A stretch of 64,000 bases of DNA from Dactylonectria macrodidyma. Its lineage: Eukaryota; Ascomycota; Sordariomycetes; Hypocreales; Nectriaceae. Position 1 is the first letter of the stretch. Each line of letters opens with the position of its first letter. The stretch spans positions 744,001-808,000 of the forward strand of contig JAGMUV010000007.1 of assembly GCA_020744425.1 (NCBI GenBank). The letters are read 5' to 3'. This document shows, piece by piece, positions 23,162-34,445 of this stretch. A program made the translations under genes and the position numbers. Under the pieces are notes generated by a model. It worked only from the letters and a program-made list of their open reading frames with translations. It searched no databases and was not told the DNA's origin.

Positions 23162-26100
23162 TTACGACCACTTGATATCGCTCGGTGCTCGACTCCGCCT
23201 CTTGCTGCTGGGGTGAACGCCGACGCCGGCGGCTGACATACCGGACAGGCCCATGCCCGGGGGTATGCCGCTTCCGTCCCTGCTGCCCAGGCCGTCTCTA
23301 CTGCTGAGCCCGTCTCTGCTGCTCAGCCCATCGCGGCTCCTCAAGCCATCGCGGCTGGCGGATGCGCGGACGACGTTCTCCTTATTGCTCAGGCTGCTGT
23401 CGCTGCGAACAACCATGGGCGCTTCAGTCCGGAAGCCGCCTGCGCTCCTGTCCATCCTGGCGCTGCCCGGACCGGCCAGCGACGTCCGGGGGAGGCGGCT
23501 CTTGCCGGCTGCGTTGCCCAAAGACATGGACTCTCCGCTGACCCGCCTCGGGATGCCGGTAGGGCCATCTCGGCTTCTAGGCCGGTAAAGAGCGCTCTCT
23601 CTCTCAACGGCAGCCGATCGGCGCGGGCTGGCCGCAACCTCGATGTACGCGTTTCCGGCGTGGCTGGCCCGGCTCCGATGCGTCGGCGTCTGCGGGACCG
23701 ACACGGCCGAGTGCAGGCCCGGCGGCGTGTAGCTGGTGTTCCGCCGCGATCCCGAACGGCGTGAAGAGTTGGAACTGGGCACCGAACTGGGGACGGTTTC
23801 GTGAGGTCTTGCGCTTCCTTCGATGCTGGACCTCACCAGCTCTGAAGCCAGGTTCCGTACCAAAACAGCCGAGTCCTTCTCCGAAAGGGTCTGGATGGCA
23901 TCCATGAGAGAACGCACTTGGGAATTGTTGAGTGTTCTTGTTCCGTCGCCGCTTCCAAGCCCGGGCTCGCACGCATCCATGATGGTCCTCACAAGCCTAA
24001 GCAGGTTCAGCCGCACCACGGCCTTCTTGTGTCCGAGCCGCTGCGAGATACCGCCAAACATCTCGGGTTTCGCCAGCGACGCTGCAACCGACGGGCTCAG
24101 GCGCAGCAGCTTGAGCAGGGGCTCCAGCAGATTCGAGTCAAAGGCATTGAGCTTGTTGGTGTTGAAGCAGCTGACGATGGCCCGCGTGAAGTGACCATCG
24201 ACGAGGTGACTCTCCACGTTGGCAGTCTCTTCCTGCAGCCATATTAGAATGGCATCCAGTGCCGTCACTTGCCAGTATTGGTCAGTCAGGAGTGACACGT
24301 AAAAGTCGAGGCCCTTGTTCTGCCACAGATATCTGCGTCCCTTGGATCCGGAGTGCGCCATATCGCACAGGATCGGTAGTGCAAACTCCTTGGGGGGACG
24401 GTCTGTTTGCATGATTCGCAGCAGCAGCGGGATGATACCACCCACGGCAGCGTCTTCTTGGCGTTCCTTGCTGAGGCGGCAAAGATTGAAGAGCGTGTTG
24501 AGGACTTGGTTGGAGATTTCTCGAAAGTGCGTCTGACCCTTCTTCATACTGTAGCTGAGGAGGTCGATGAGGAATTCGATGGCGTCGGCGGAGTGTAGAG
24601 ACTCGATCGTCGTGGAAAGCATTGACAAGTTCTTGATGAACTTGAGCATCGTGATTTGGTGGACAGGGGTCATCCGCCGTAGGTCCTTTAAAACGCTCTT
24701 CAGCACCTGCCGGTCCGCCACCACCTCCTTGACGTAGTTTTCAGCCTGGCTGAACAGGTAGAAGATGTTGACTATTCGCCCTTCGATGAGTTCGTCGAGT
24801 TCGTCCTCGCCTTCTTCATCAAGAACTCGGTGGAGCACCAGTGCCAGAGGGTACAAGATTTTGCTCCTTGAAAAGATTCTGCAAAAGTCGTTCTTGGGGG
24901 TTGGGCCTTGGAGTTCAAAGACGTTCCAGATACCATTCACGCCGATAAGTACCAGGTCTCTAGCATTGTCGTAGTCTTCATCCAGGAATTCCACGAGCAC
25001 ATTGAGACCACCGGCGGACACGAACATTTGCAGTGTTAGAGTGGATGTTTGATACATCTGGCGCACAAAGGCGGCAGCCTCAAGACGAATCTCGTCTGAA
25101 TATTGACGGGCCGCAAATTTAGTAATAATGGGGATGCCACCCACGAAACACAAATTCTCTTGGATTTCGACATCGTCAAGGATGATCTTGCGCATGTTAG
25201 CTAAGCTCGATAGTTGTGGCTGACTGAACTTACGGCATTGACGACTTTTAGCAGCTGCAAAATCGTGTATTGTCGACTCTTCACCGTGCAGGGCTCCAAG
25301 ATTTCCAGGATGGGTAACAGGCCATGAGCGCTAATGATGAGGTTCTTCACCTCGTTGTTCTCCCATAGCAGGGCAAGCTGTTCAAGAGTTAGACAAATAT
25401 CAACCGATGCACCCCGGATTTCACTTACTAGGTCTTCCGAGAACTCTGCCAGTGCTTCCTCGCCTTCAGTCGCCTTCATAGATCTCACAAGGCCCTCTAC
25501 TTTCTCCGCCAACCTGGCGTGCCTATCTCTGGCGATATTGGCTTCCAAGTCCATCTCGTCCCATCCAGGATCCATGGATGCAAACGGATCGTCTTCATCT
25601 TCATCATCGCCTAGCCATGAATTGCTCGAGACTCTAGACAAGAGCATCAGACCGCCGTCTTCAGATCCTCGCTCACTCTCCTCCACCTCCGCAATCGGGG
25701 CTTCGGGCCCAAAGACATCACTGAAATCTTCGTCATCGTCTTCTGCAAACTTTTGGATCTCTATTGAGGACCGGGTGCGTCTCATGGGACGGTCGGGAAG
25801 TACCGATGGTCTAGGCGCAAGCGTCTTCTTTATGCTCCCTGCCATGCTATCTTGCATCGACCGAGGTAGACTTGTTAGATCTGAAGGGTGGAAGAGTTGC
25901 GGAGCATCGCTTTGCCGTGAGCCCTGGGTGATATGTCAGTTAACGAACAAGAAAAGGACCGAGAAGACTCGATGTACCTTATTGAGTACCTGGTTGACGC
26001 TGTGATTGAACACATTGTCGTTGTCCACGAACAGGTCCGAAAAGTCTTCTATGCTCTGCTCTCGGTAGACCACAGATGGCCTTGACGGTAGCTCAAACCG

Positions 26101-28080
26101 GCTTCCTAAATGAGGTTTCGATGGCGACTTTGTGTGTCCTGGCTTTGTAAAGACGGCAGTCTTGCTCACACTTGACTTATTTCGATGGTGTGACCTGTGT
26201 TGCTCGATGGGCTTCTCTGGCTTTTTGGACAACGGTCTAATCGTCTGTTCTTGAGCGTCGTTATCATGCCAGTGGTGAGGGCCCTTGATGGTCATCAGCT
26301 CCCCCTCAAAGTCCTCGTCGTAGTTGACGCTATCGTTCCTCCCATCGTTGACCGACGCAAAAGCCTTGAGGCGATCGCTCGACAGCAAACCACCAAAATT
26401 GTCTTGGGGTTTGAGATGCGGTAATTGTAGGGCGCGGGGTGAAATGGGTGTTGTGAAGTCATCGTCCCAATTATCGTCATCTGTAGTCTACAGTCAGTTC
26501 CCTGCGGGAGCTTAAGTGGATGGAACTCCGCTGATCAAATGTAGTATGCAAGCGGGTAGCCGCCCGAAGAGCAAAGGGACAGAAAGAAAAGCGTCAGAGT
26601 TTGTGACATACCGGCGAGTTCGGGTTTCCTGAAAGCTTCCGCACCAGGCCGGGGCTTTGCCAGAGTCAAAGGGGCCTTGCCGGGAGTTCCTCCGCCAAAT
26701 CGGGTCGAGGGACCAGCCTCAGAGCCGGTCGATGCGCGAAGCGATGATTCTGAAGATTTAAGGGCCTTATTCCACTGCTTGACTTCTTCGACAGCTTGAC
26801 TGAAATTGGAGGGTGCTTTTGAGACCGGCGCTTCTGCTCGACGACATCCGGTGATCCAGGGGTGGCGGAGTAGCTTCCGGGCGGTAACTCGGAGATTGGG
26901 GTCTTTTTGGAAGCATTGCATCAGAAAGTCTCGGGCGGCCTGTGTCCAGTCAGTAAGCGGAGGCAGTGGAGGGGTATGCAAGACGAACGGCAGAGATACC
27001 CTCCGGCAGTGGAGGATGGTCATCGTTCACGATGGCGAATAAGGCAGGCATGGCGGCCAAATTGTGATACGGGGGTTTGCCCTGCAGCAGTTCAATCACG
27101 GTACACCCAACGCTCCAAATATCCGAAGAGGAACTGGCTCCAGACAGCTGGATAATCTCGGGGGCCATCCAGTAGGGAGTTCCCACGACCTGAGCTTCCT
27201 TGTCCTGCCCACTGGCTAGGGTACTCGTAGAAACACCGAAATCTGCCAGCTTGACGGTGCCGTCTTTGGTGGTCAGGATGTTGGCGCCTTTGATATCTCG
27301 ATGGATGACACCCTGGTCGTGGAGGTAGTGCAGACCGTGGAGGACCTGGGTCATGTATACACCGACAAGATTCTCGGGAAACTTGCCGTACGATTTGCAG
27401 ATGGAATGCAGGGATCCATTTTCGCAATATCTGGTTCTCAGTCAGCTCTCAGCCAAGCATTCCTGGTTGGGGTAGGTCCTACTCCAAGATGATGTTGAGA
27501 CAGTCCACCGACTTGACGAAGCCAATGTACTTGACAATGTTGTCATGCTGTTCGTAGTTAGTCTATGGTTGCCCCTCGGTCGCCCAGAAGATGTGAAATG
27601 CACTCACATGGAGGTTTTTGAGCAGATCAATTTCGCTCTATACGACCTCGAGTCCGTCAGCATAAATGTGTCCTGCCTAATTTCCCCTCTAAATTCGGCC
27701 AAGCTCGACCACAACGTAAGAAACCCACCTCAATCATGCGCAGCTCGCTTTTGGGCAGATCCGCAAGCTTGATTTGCTTGACGGCAACAGCCTCGCCGGT
27801 TCCCCAGTTGAAAGCCTTGTAGACGGAGCCAAAGGCGCCTTTTCCGAGACATTCACCCAAGCGCTATACCCCGGCCAAAAAAAATAAACGAACGTTAGCA
27901 CTTCTGCAATATCTCAACCAAATTCAACCCCCTCCGACCGGGACGGTGTAAGCTGCAGCCCGACGGGGAGGGATACGCTTCTGTAGCTGGAAGGGGTGTA
28001 CACACGTAGTCCTTCAGGCCTGGATCTTGCAAAGCAGAGCTCTCGCGGTGTTTCTCCTTGCGCGAGGGTGTGCCCGGCAT
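23162..28080 (-). CDS. sepH: Septation initiation kinase SepH (S. pombe Cdc7 / S. cerevisiae Cdc15 family)
   Basis: Ten exons on minus: 28080-28006, 27863-27729, 27637-27608, 27547-27483, 27430-26989, 26939-26612, 26480-25978, 25923-25429, 25377-25234, 25186-23162; 1413 residues, in frame throughout. The kinase domain spans residues about 26-280: glycine loop GKGAFG (32-37), Lys54, HRDIKGAN with Asp147, DFG with Asp165, and APE. A long disordered linker follows, then a helical ARM-like region (about 700-1100) with LLKVVNA joined to [14 protein letters not shown], and a Ser/Arg-rich tail. SepH family kinases act in the septation initiation network at the spindle pole body and trigger septum formation. 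The start at 28080 precedes [14 protein letters not shown]; an in-frame ATG at 28149 would add 23 residues. The 51 nt intron 25378-25428 is stop-free in frame and could be retained. The ATG at 25195 lies inside an intron, not at a start. Confidence 0.93.
23270..23353 (-). repeat. 18 bp coding tandem repeat (RDGLSS) in sepH
   Basis: Near the C-terminus of the kinase an 18 bp unit repeats four times plus a partial copy, encoding [24 protein letters not shown] and RDGS. The repeat is basic and serine-rich and lies in the disordered tail. Copy number is likely to vary between strains. Confidence 0.9.
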
Positions 28081-30620
28081 AGCAGAGCGCTCGCGGGCGG
28101 CCACACCAGCGGCACGGCCATTGGCGTGGTACTGCCGCTCGGGCAGCATCTCTCAGGTACGCTCTCTCCCGGAGAGGCTATACTGCGGTCGTCCCCGGGC
28201 GGGATGTTTCTCGACAGGCGGAAAGACAACAGCGGCGAGCTACCTGGTGGGAGCGGATGAGCGAAGAAAGTTGTCGTCAAGGCGGGGATCGCATTTCCCG
28301 GCTAGGATCGAGCTGTGGCAGCGGGACGGGGTTGCGTCCGCGTCCGCATCCGCATCTGAGGATCCGAGTCGAGGGTTTCGAGGGTCGAATTGCGCAGATT
28401 TTGTCGTCGTTCCGTCGTCCGTCTCGGTGGGTACCGGCTTGTCGGCGTCGGGATCGTGATCGAGGATCGTGAAGCACGGGAGTTGGGAGAGGGAGGGAGG
28501 GGCGGATCGATCAGCAACCAGGGACGGAAGGCCTTCGGTTCGTGCGAGGTGAAGAGCGGGACCCCGGGGGACTGGTTTAGCTGTTTAGCTGGCAAGGCTG
28601 GTTCAAAGGAAAGACGGTCGACACGCGGGTCGCATGGGAAAGAGAGCGAGGGAATCCCGGCTGTGTGGGTGAGAGACAAGAGCGAGAAGAGGTGGAAGCG
28701 GGTGAGGGCGTGAGGGCGTGAGAGTGTGGGAGAGGAAATTCACCCAAGGTACCGAGAGGATGCACAATGCCGTTGCCAATCAATCAATGGCTCTTTGCTC
28801 TTTGTACGATCGCAACCCAACCCAACGCACGCAAGTCCAGCAGCCAGCCCAGCCCAGCACCAGCACAGCACACCCACACCACCACCACCACGACGGAACA
28901 GCTACGTAGCCCTGTAAGCCCCGCCTGTAGGCAGCCTATAGGGGAGCCCGCAGCCTGTAGGGCGCTGGACCAGGCCTGGGGGAAGCCCTCCACTGCAAGA
29001 GGGACGTGTGGCAGACGTGGGCTTCCGGGGGCATCCATGCAAGGGCCCTTCTGCGGGACGGAGGTGCGATGGTGCATTTTAGGCGCCTTGGGGCAGGGGG
29101 GGCCGCTGGAGTCGCCGCGTCGCCTCCGGGTCTTTCTCCCCCTCCTCCTCCCAGCCAGCGCCCTGTTCGGTATTTCCAAGGATCGGCACGGGCACTGCAG
29201 GGCGCTGGACTGCGCTGGAACAAACCCAACAAACCGCCGGCTGTGCTGTGGCCCGGCGCCAGTACGAGCTGTGCTTGGGCGCACAGCCTAACTAGCGCTC
29301 GAGGACCTGACCTCTGACCTACCAGGACGCCTGGCACTGAGGTTCTACCGCACATTGCAGGCATTGCACGCACTGCAGCGAGGTCCTAATTAAGGTCATG
29401 CAGCAGGTAGGTACCCAACGGACTGATCGCAAGGTTACCGACCAGTTGGCCGTTTCTTTCTCCACCAGCTCTCCCAATCTTCTGGTTTCCCCACTGGCTC
29501 TTGGGCTGACCTTTCCAACTCCTCCGAATTCCCCCACAGTTACGGTGGCTAGGGAAGGTGAGCTAACACGGAAGGTAAGGTAGGCAGCTATCCAGCTTCT
29601 GCAATCAGCACGAATAAGACAACCAGCAACGCAATCTCAAGACAACAGTCCAAGACAAGCGCAAAGGCAATCCAGGTCCCATTGCCTGGCAACCCGTCCG
29701 TCTACATAACACAAGGCCGCCCTCTGAATATCCTCTCTGCAGCGCCAAGCCGAAAGCAAGCAATGGCGTTCGCAACAGGACACACCAACAACAGCTCTTC
29801 TTCACCCCATGTCATGCCAATGTAATGCAAACGCACCGCCGTGTCTGATGTGGGAGCAGGTCTCACCTCCATCGAGGCATCTTTTCCCCAGGCTCCACCG
29901 AGGATCCCTCGTGTCAATGCCCTTCGACCGCAAGACATAAGACAAAAAGACAAGACAAGGACAAGGCGCAGGGAGCGGATGAACAATTCAAACATCCCCG
30001 GTATCCCGGTGGATTCTTATTAGGCAGGTGCCTAAGTACATAGTAGCACCTCCATCTCCTCCCTCGGCTTTTCACCCTCGAGACTCGAGTAATCACGGCT
30101 GTTGTCTATCCAATTCTCTCCCTTCAAGGCACCATGTCTCAGCCATCCTTCACCGTGTGGCTAAAAAGTCATCCGGCTCTGGTTAGGTCGAGTTAGTCCA
30201 GGGACAATCAATCAGCACGCACTCCCGAATGATGACGACGACTCCATCCTGTCGTCGATAAACCACTCACCCACTCATCGTTCTTCGTCTCATGGACTAA
30301 TTATCAGAAAGCCGGCTTTTTCTCTTTCAGCCTGCTGCTTCGACGCCGCAACTGGCGCCTCTCGCCCTTCTGAGCTTTCATCCCACCCTTGACAAGATGG
30401 TGGCATCCGCCAACCGACCAACTATCTATCTGCTATGGCCCTTAGCCTCGCGCCGCTAATGCGGCTCATCCTGGGCCTTGTCGACATCGACACCCCATCG
30501 GGCATGGGGAGCTTGGGAGTCGCACCGAGCCTCGTACCCGGTGAATTGCATTAGTTGTCACTACTTCGTACACTCCTTCGATCTGGTGTGCCTCGCCACG
30601 TCAACTCCCGTAGCAAGGGG
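28081..30620. other. Intergenic, no supported gene
   Basis: The first few hundred bases presumably hold the sepH promoter and leader. The stretch 28900-29330 is GC-rich with repeated words such as CTGTAGG and GGGCGCTGGAC. Frames of 100-175 codons overlap on both strands here and look like chance frames in GC-rich DNA. No domain or splice support was seen. Confidence 0.6.
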
Positions 30621-30819
30621 GGAAGAAAGCATCAACTTCTCCTCTACCTTGATTGATAAACGTGGATATAAATGTTGAGTAATTTAGACTAATTTAGTGG
30701 GATATTCGCTATTGTTTGAGTTCAGTTTTATATCATAAATATGTACTACTTAAACCCTAGAGGAGCGAATAGGCTTGGTTTAGTAGAAAAGGTCAATTGG
30801 GGTGTGGTGATGTTCTTCC
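30621..30819. mobile_element. MITE-like inverted-repeat element, copy 2
   Basis: A 199 bp AT-rich block related to copies at 2641 and 61753. The left end is GGAAGAAAGCATCAAC; the right end, read on minus, is GGAAGAACATCACCACAC, so the inverted repeat is more diverged than in copy 1. Shared interior words are TAATTTAGACTAATTTAG, CCCTAGAGGA and GGTTTAGTAGAAAAGG. Both ends sit in a short G/C run (GGGG outside left, CCCC outside right) that may belong to the repeat. No target-site duplication is evident. It directly abuts a broken coding region on its right. Confidence 0.65.
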
Positions 30820-30829
30820 CCTGGAGGCC

Positions 30830-31311
30830 CGCGAACAGCTCAGCCTTTGGCTGCTCGATGTCAATCACGGCTTCGATGCCGATCGAACCTGGCTGGCCTA
30901 TCACGCCAAGAGCGAGAAATGTCCAGTCGCCAGGGTACGGCTGAGAAAGTGGCTTCCTGCCGTCCTCGAGCGTTCCGCCCGGCGTCAGTGTGACGTGACG
31001 CTGGCATGACGATGTCTCGTGGCGTTCGCCAGGGATACCGTCAATGCCTTGAGGCTTTCCTTGCAGCTTGCTTACGAGGTACCTTGGCTCTCCACTTCTT
31101 CCCAAACCGCCAAAACCGCTAGACCACGCGAGAAGAGAGTGAGCTCACGAATCAACGTCTCCAGCCAACAGCGAATCCTCGGGCGGTGAAGGAGTGAGCG
31201 GCGCATAGATTGGAATCTCAGCAGCAGGTGTCCGCCAGCCACGCCTCGTAATCCTTGCACTCGATCCCGATTCGCAGATCCGCCGTGCAAGCATCCGTCC
31301 CGAGAACTAGG
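30830..31311 (-). pseudogene. Frameshifted gene relic next to element copy 2
   Basis: On minus, one frame (31309-31218) reads DACTADLRIGIECKDYEAW and then stops. The neighbouring frame continues naturally from the same point with TPAAEIPIYAPLTPSPPED to a stop at 31145. That frame reopens and runs as protein-like sequence (GGTLEDGRKPLSQPYPGDW, then GSIGIEAVIDIEQPKAELF) into the element at 30819. A GTGAGC donor at the internal stop would allow an intron, but only of about 30 nt, too short for fungi. The pattern suggests a decayed gene with at least one frameshift, truncated at the element. The family is not recognised, and part of the plausibility rests on composition only. Confidence 0.35.
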
Positions 31312-31782
31312 TGTCAGGGAAGGGTATGCACCAAGCTGTATTGGGGAGGGGTTCTCACAACATTCACTTCCTCAATGATTGGAGTTGTGACGAGGTGAAA
31401 CAGATGAGTGATGCCCGAGTAAAGCCGCATGATAAAACATGCCCGCGCAACAGATATATTTCGCACACGTCTAGATTTCCAACCAAGCACATGAAACTCA
31501 CATCCAACATAACCATGCCAGACGGGCCACCTTGAAGTGGTCTTTTTGCATTCGTTGATGCCGTTCGCTAAACCCATTAAACCCCATGGCTAGATCAGCC
31601 AGACACCCTTTACAAACCGAAATCAAATCCCGAAATACTCCAATGTGGTACAAGACGTTCCCTGCTTTCACCCATCTGTCAAGTCGTTTTGGATCCTGTG
31701 GCTTCGGCCAATTCTCTGAAGTCCACCTCTTCCACCTGTCGCTGTCAAAGAGATTCGTAACATGGCCTTGCCCGGCCTTCTT
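31312..31782. other. Intergenic, no supported gene
   Basis: Short interval downstream of the minus-strand gene at 31783. A minus frame at 31314-31577 is weakly protein-like and could be an upstream part of the relic at 30830-31311, but nothing ties them together. Confidence 0.5.
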
Positions 31783-33682
31783 CTAATCCGTACCATCCTG
31801 CGGCAGCGTTCTGCTGAGGCCAGCTTCAGCCCACCATCCGTCAGGTATATCCTCTCTTCGAGCCAGGCTGCGGACGATGCGCTGCATACCTGCCCACTCT
31901 TCCTCTTCTTGGTTTAGGAAGTTTCCTGATGTCGCAGAGCTCTCTCGATTTAAGCTTCGACGCTCCGTTCCCTGCTCGTCGTCCGAGGTGCCCACTGACA
32001 AGTGTCCAACCCACCCGTGTCGAGATCTGTGGAGGAGAGGAACTGACAATGGTCCATCCTCTGCCAGCTGTATGGTGCCTGTTTCCCGCTGACTCGCCGC
32101 GCCATTGCGTTCCCGGAGTCGTCTGTTTCTCTCACGGTCAGAGGCGAGAGATGATGCAAAACGCAACCGTCTGGTGACAGTCTGATCCGGCAGGTGGTCA
32201 GCCGTCGAGAAGCCCCCGAGGTCCAGCGGGCCGCTCGGGGTATCCCATACCCCATCCAGGTTGTAATCGGGGACTCGGACTCGAACACGTCGCGAGCCAT
32301 CTCGCCGACGATGCACCCGTCCCGAGCTAGGTTGATCGGGACCGGCTCCCTCCGTGTCCGAGTTCTCACATCCGGACTCGCAATCAGGTGCTCCGGGTGC
32401 CGCAGGCTCCGGTTCGGTTAGGGATGTGCGTGACGATACACCGGCACTCTGTGAAGCTACGGTTGACTGGAAGGATGAGCCGGCGCTGGGCGGCTGAGGG
32501 TCGGGCGTCAAAGTGGTCAAAAGAGTATCCCATCCCTCAGGGCTTAGACTCCTCTCACGTTCCCCGAATGCGTTAGTGCCCCGAAGTTGACGGAGAAGCA
32601 CCAAACGTTGACGTTCGAGGTCTTCTGCATCCATCATGAGAGAATGGGCACGAGGATCTGTCCCTCGACGCAAGCCCATCGTAGTTGTGTCCCGATGAAG
32701 CTGGGTCGATTGCTGCCCATTGGGAGGAGGTATTCTCTGATGGGAGCGGGGACGAACCTCTCCATCCTGTCTTGAGTCCTGGGACCCAGTCTTGAGTCAA
32801 TGGTCAGCGATGCGGATCTAGCAGTAAAGATACAGGGCTGGTTGATTGTAGGACCTGCGAATTGCATGGATCATAAAGCCTTGTTGGGCCACTTACGGTC
32901 TGGGTGCGGTTGAGGTGTGGGAAAGGATCACCTGTCCACCATCCGATAGTCGCAGCCACATCCTCGATCTCGTTGTTGTCCGATGGCCTGTTTCCACGGC
33001 CATCACTACCAAACAGGCCTTGGAGATGTTCCTCAAACCTTTCCCTGCTCCGCTCGTCGCTTCTGACCATCTCCCTCAGCACTTCGCGGAATGGCCTCGA
33101 GTGTCGGTCATCGGCCTGGGGATCGCTAAAAGCCCCAGTTTCGGGAAGAGGCCGACTGGATCGGCCCTCGTAGGCATAGCTTATTCGCCGTACACCAGGT
33201 TCGGTGATATGATCGCGTAGCACATCGCGAATGGCCGTATGGCGTCGACTGGCCGCTCGGCGTTCGCGGGAATCTTGACGCGCATGACGCCGAATGCCGT
33301 AGCGGGATGGTGATGCCGAGCTGTTCTTGTCCGTAGCCTTGGAAGGGAGGTCTGATTCGACAGGGGCGACGAATAATCTGTGAAGGGTCGCGGTCAATCA
33401 GTGCATGGGTTCAACGAAACGGGCGCGACGTGACGGCGACAAATCAAAGGAAAGTATAGTGAAAGCGTCGTAAAGGCATCGCTACGCGTGGCTGCATGGC
33501 GGGGTGTAGTCACGGTCGCGATTTGACGCGATCCAAGATGCGCTGACGTGGAGTGCGATGGCGACGAGATCCATCCCCGATGCGGAACAGGGGACGAGGG
33601 AGAGAGTGCGCCCGTGCTGCTGCGATGCGCTGGCGCGAGGCGAACGGGCAAAAAAATAAGGGTTGGCTTACGGAAGGCCCAT
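31783..33682 (-). CDS. Conserved Arg/Ser-rich protein of unknown function
   Basis: Three exons on minus: 33682-33672 (only 11 nt, ATG plus MGLP), 33377-32897 and 32778-31783, separated by introns with GTAAGC/CACAG and GTAAGT/CCCAG borders; 495 residues. The N-terminus MGLPLFVAPVESDLPSK matches what I remember of hypothetical proteins widespread in Sordariomycetes, which is the main support for the tiny first exon. The protein is hydrophilic, with R/S/E-rich disordered stretches and short conserved-looking islands: GVRRISYAYEGRS, IGWWTGDPFPHLNR, SLSPEGWDTLLTTLTPDPQPP and, near the end, EWAGMQRIVRSLARREDIP followed by DGWWAEAGLSRT. No catalytic or zinc-binding motif, signal peptide or membrane span is visible. 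Proteins with WD/WW islands in disorder are often scaffolds, but function is not known. Confidence 0.8.
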
Positions 33683-34397
33683 TTTGGCTGCAATGAGAAA
33701 TGACAAGCGAGAATCGAAAGACGCAAGTGTCGGACCGTAGGTGAGAAACCTCAGGATTGTCGCGGGAAGTTGGGTGAGGCGGAAGGTGATAACGCTGCCT
33801 GGAGCGTGAAGTTGGATGGGGGAGGATGATGGAGACCAGGCGACAGGCACGACTTGAAGGGAGGCTCGCGCGCAGGGTGGGCTAATAGTCGATTCTTCGC
33901 GGGGACGGGAGACGAGAAGGCCAGTGGAAAGGGTTGAAAGAATCAAGGCGGATATGGACTGTACCCGCTTATGTTTAAAGGCACCTCCCTTGCAGCATGC
34001 ATGCGGCTGGATTTGATGATGAGATCTGTTAAAGGGAGAAGAAAAGTCTGAGTAGACTTGGCACAAGGTCGGACAAGTGCTAGCAGATACTATCAAGGCT
34101 GCGGCCGGGAACCTTGGGATCCACGCACAGGAACACAGCCACAAATCCCTCCCTGCAAGTGGAGACATGTGGCTCCCATGTGGCACAGAACCTTGGGTGG
34201 GTCTACCCGCTAGACTCCCATGTCACAGTGAAAATTAATGGGCGATGATGATGGATTTATTCATCAGCTCATGCCAACGTTCAGACTCAAGCTCTCGCCG
34301 GCGCCACATCCTCTCATTTCAATCGACCGGGAGATTTGGCCAATCTCTCGCCTGAACAGTCTCTTGGGCACCTTCTCACCGCGGCGGCCCCGGTGAG
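33683..34397. other. Divergent promoter region
   Basis: 715 bp between two divergently transcribed genes (31783-33682 minus, 34411-36657 plus). It must contain both promoters. Several ATGs occur in the last 150 bases before 34398, so the plus-strand leader is probably short. No repeat or gene is seen. Confidence 0.65.
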
Positions 34398-34445
34398 ATG
34401 CCGGCTCATCATGCCTTCAGCTCAGGACATACAACTCGCCATTAG
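34398..34445 (+). promoter_or_regulatory. Overlapping upstream ORF at the folate-ligase start
   Basis: An ATG at 34398 (context GAG ATG C, purine at -3) opens a 15-codon frame that ends at TAG 34443-34445, beyond and out of frame with the main ATG at 34411. If transcription starts upstream, this would reduce initiation at the main start. If it starts between 34398 and 34411, it has no effect. Confidence 0.4.

Noticed and set aside
25187..25195. ATG at 25195 as the start of a separate 677-residue gene
   Set aside because: It lies in the last bases of a sepH intron, just after the CTAAC branch site; family conservation joins VVNA to IILDDVEIQ across it.
34336..34410. N-terminal extension of the folate ligase
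   Set aside because: The first codon of that frame is TTG; the first in-frame ATG is 34411, which matches the family N-terminus.
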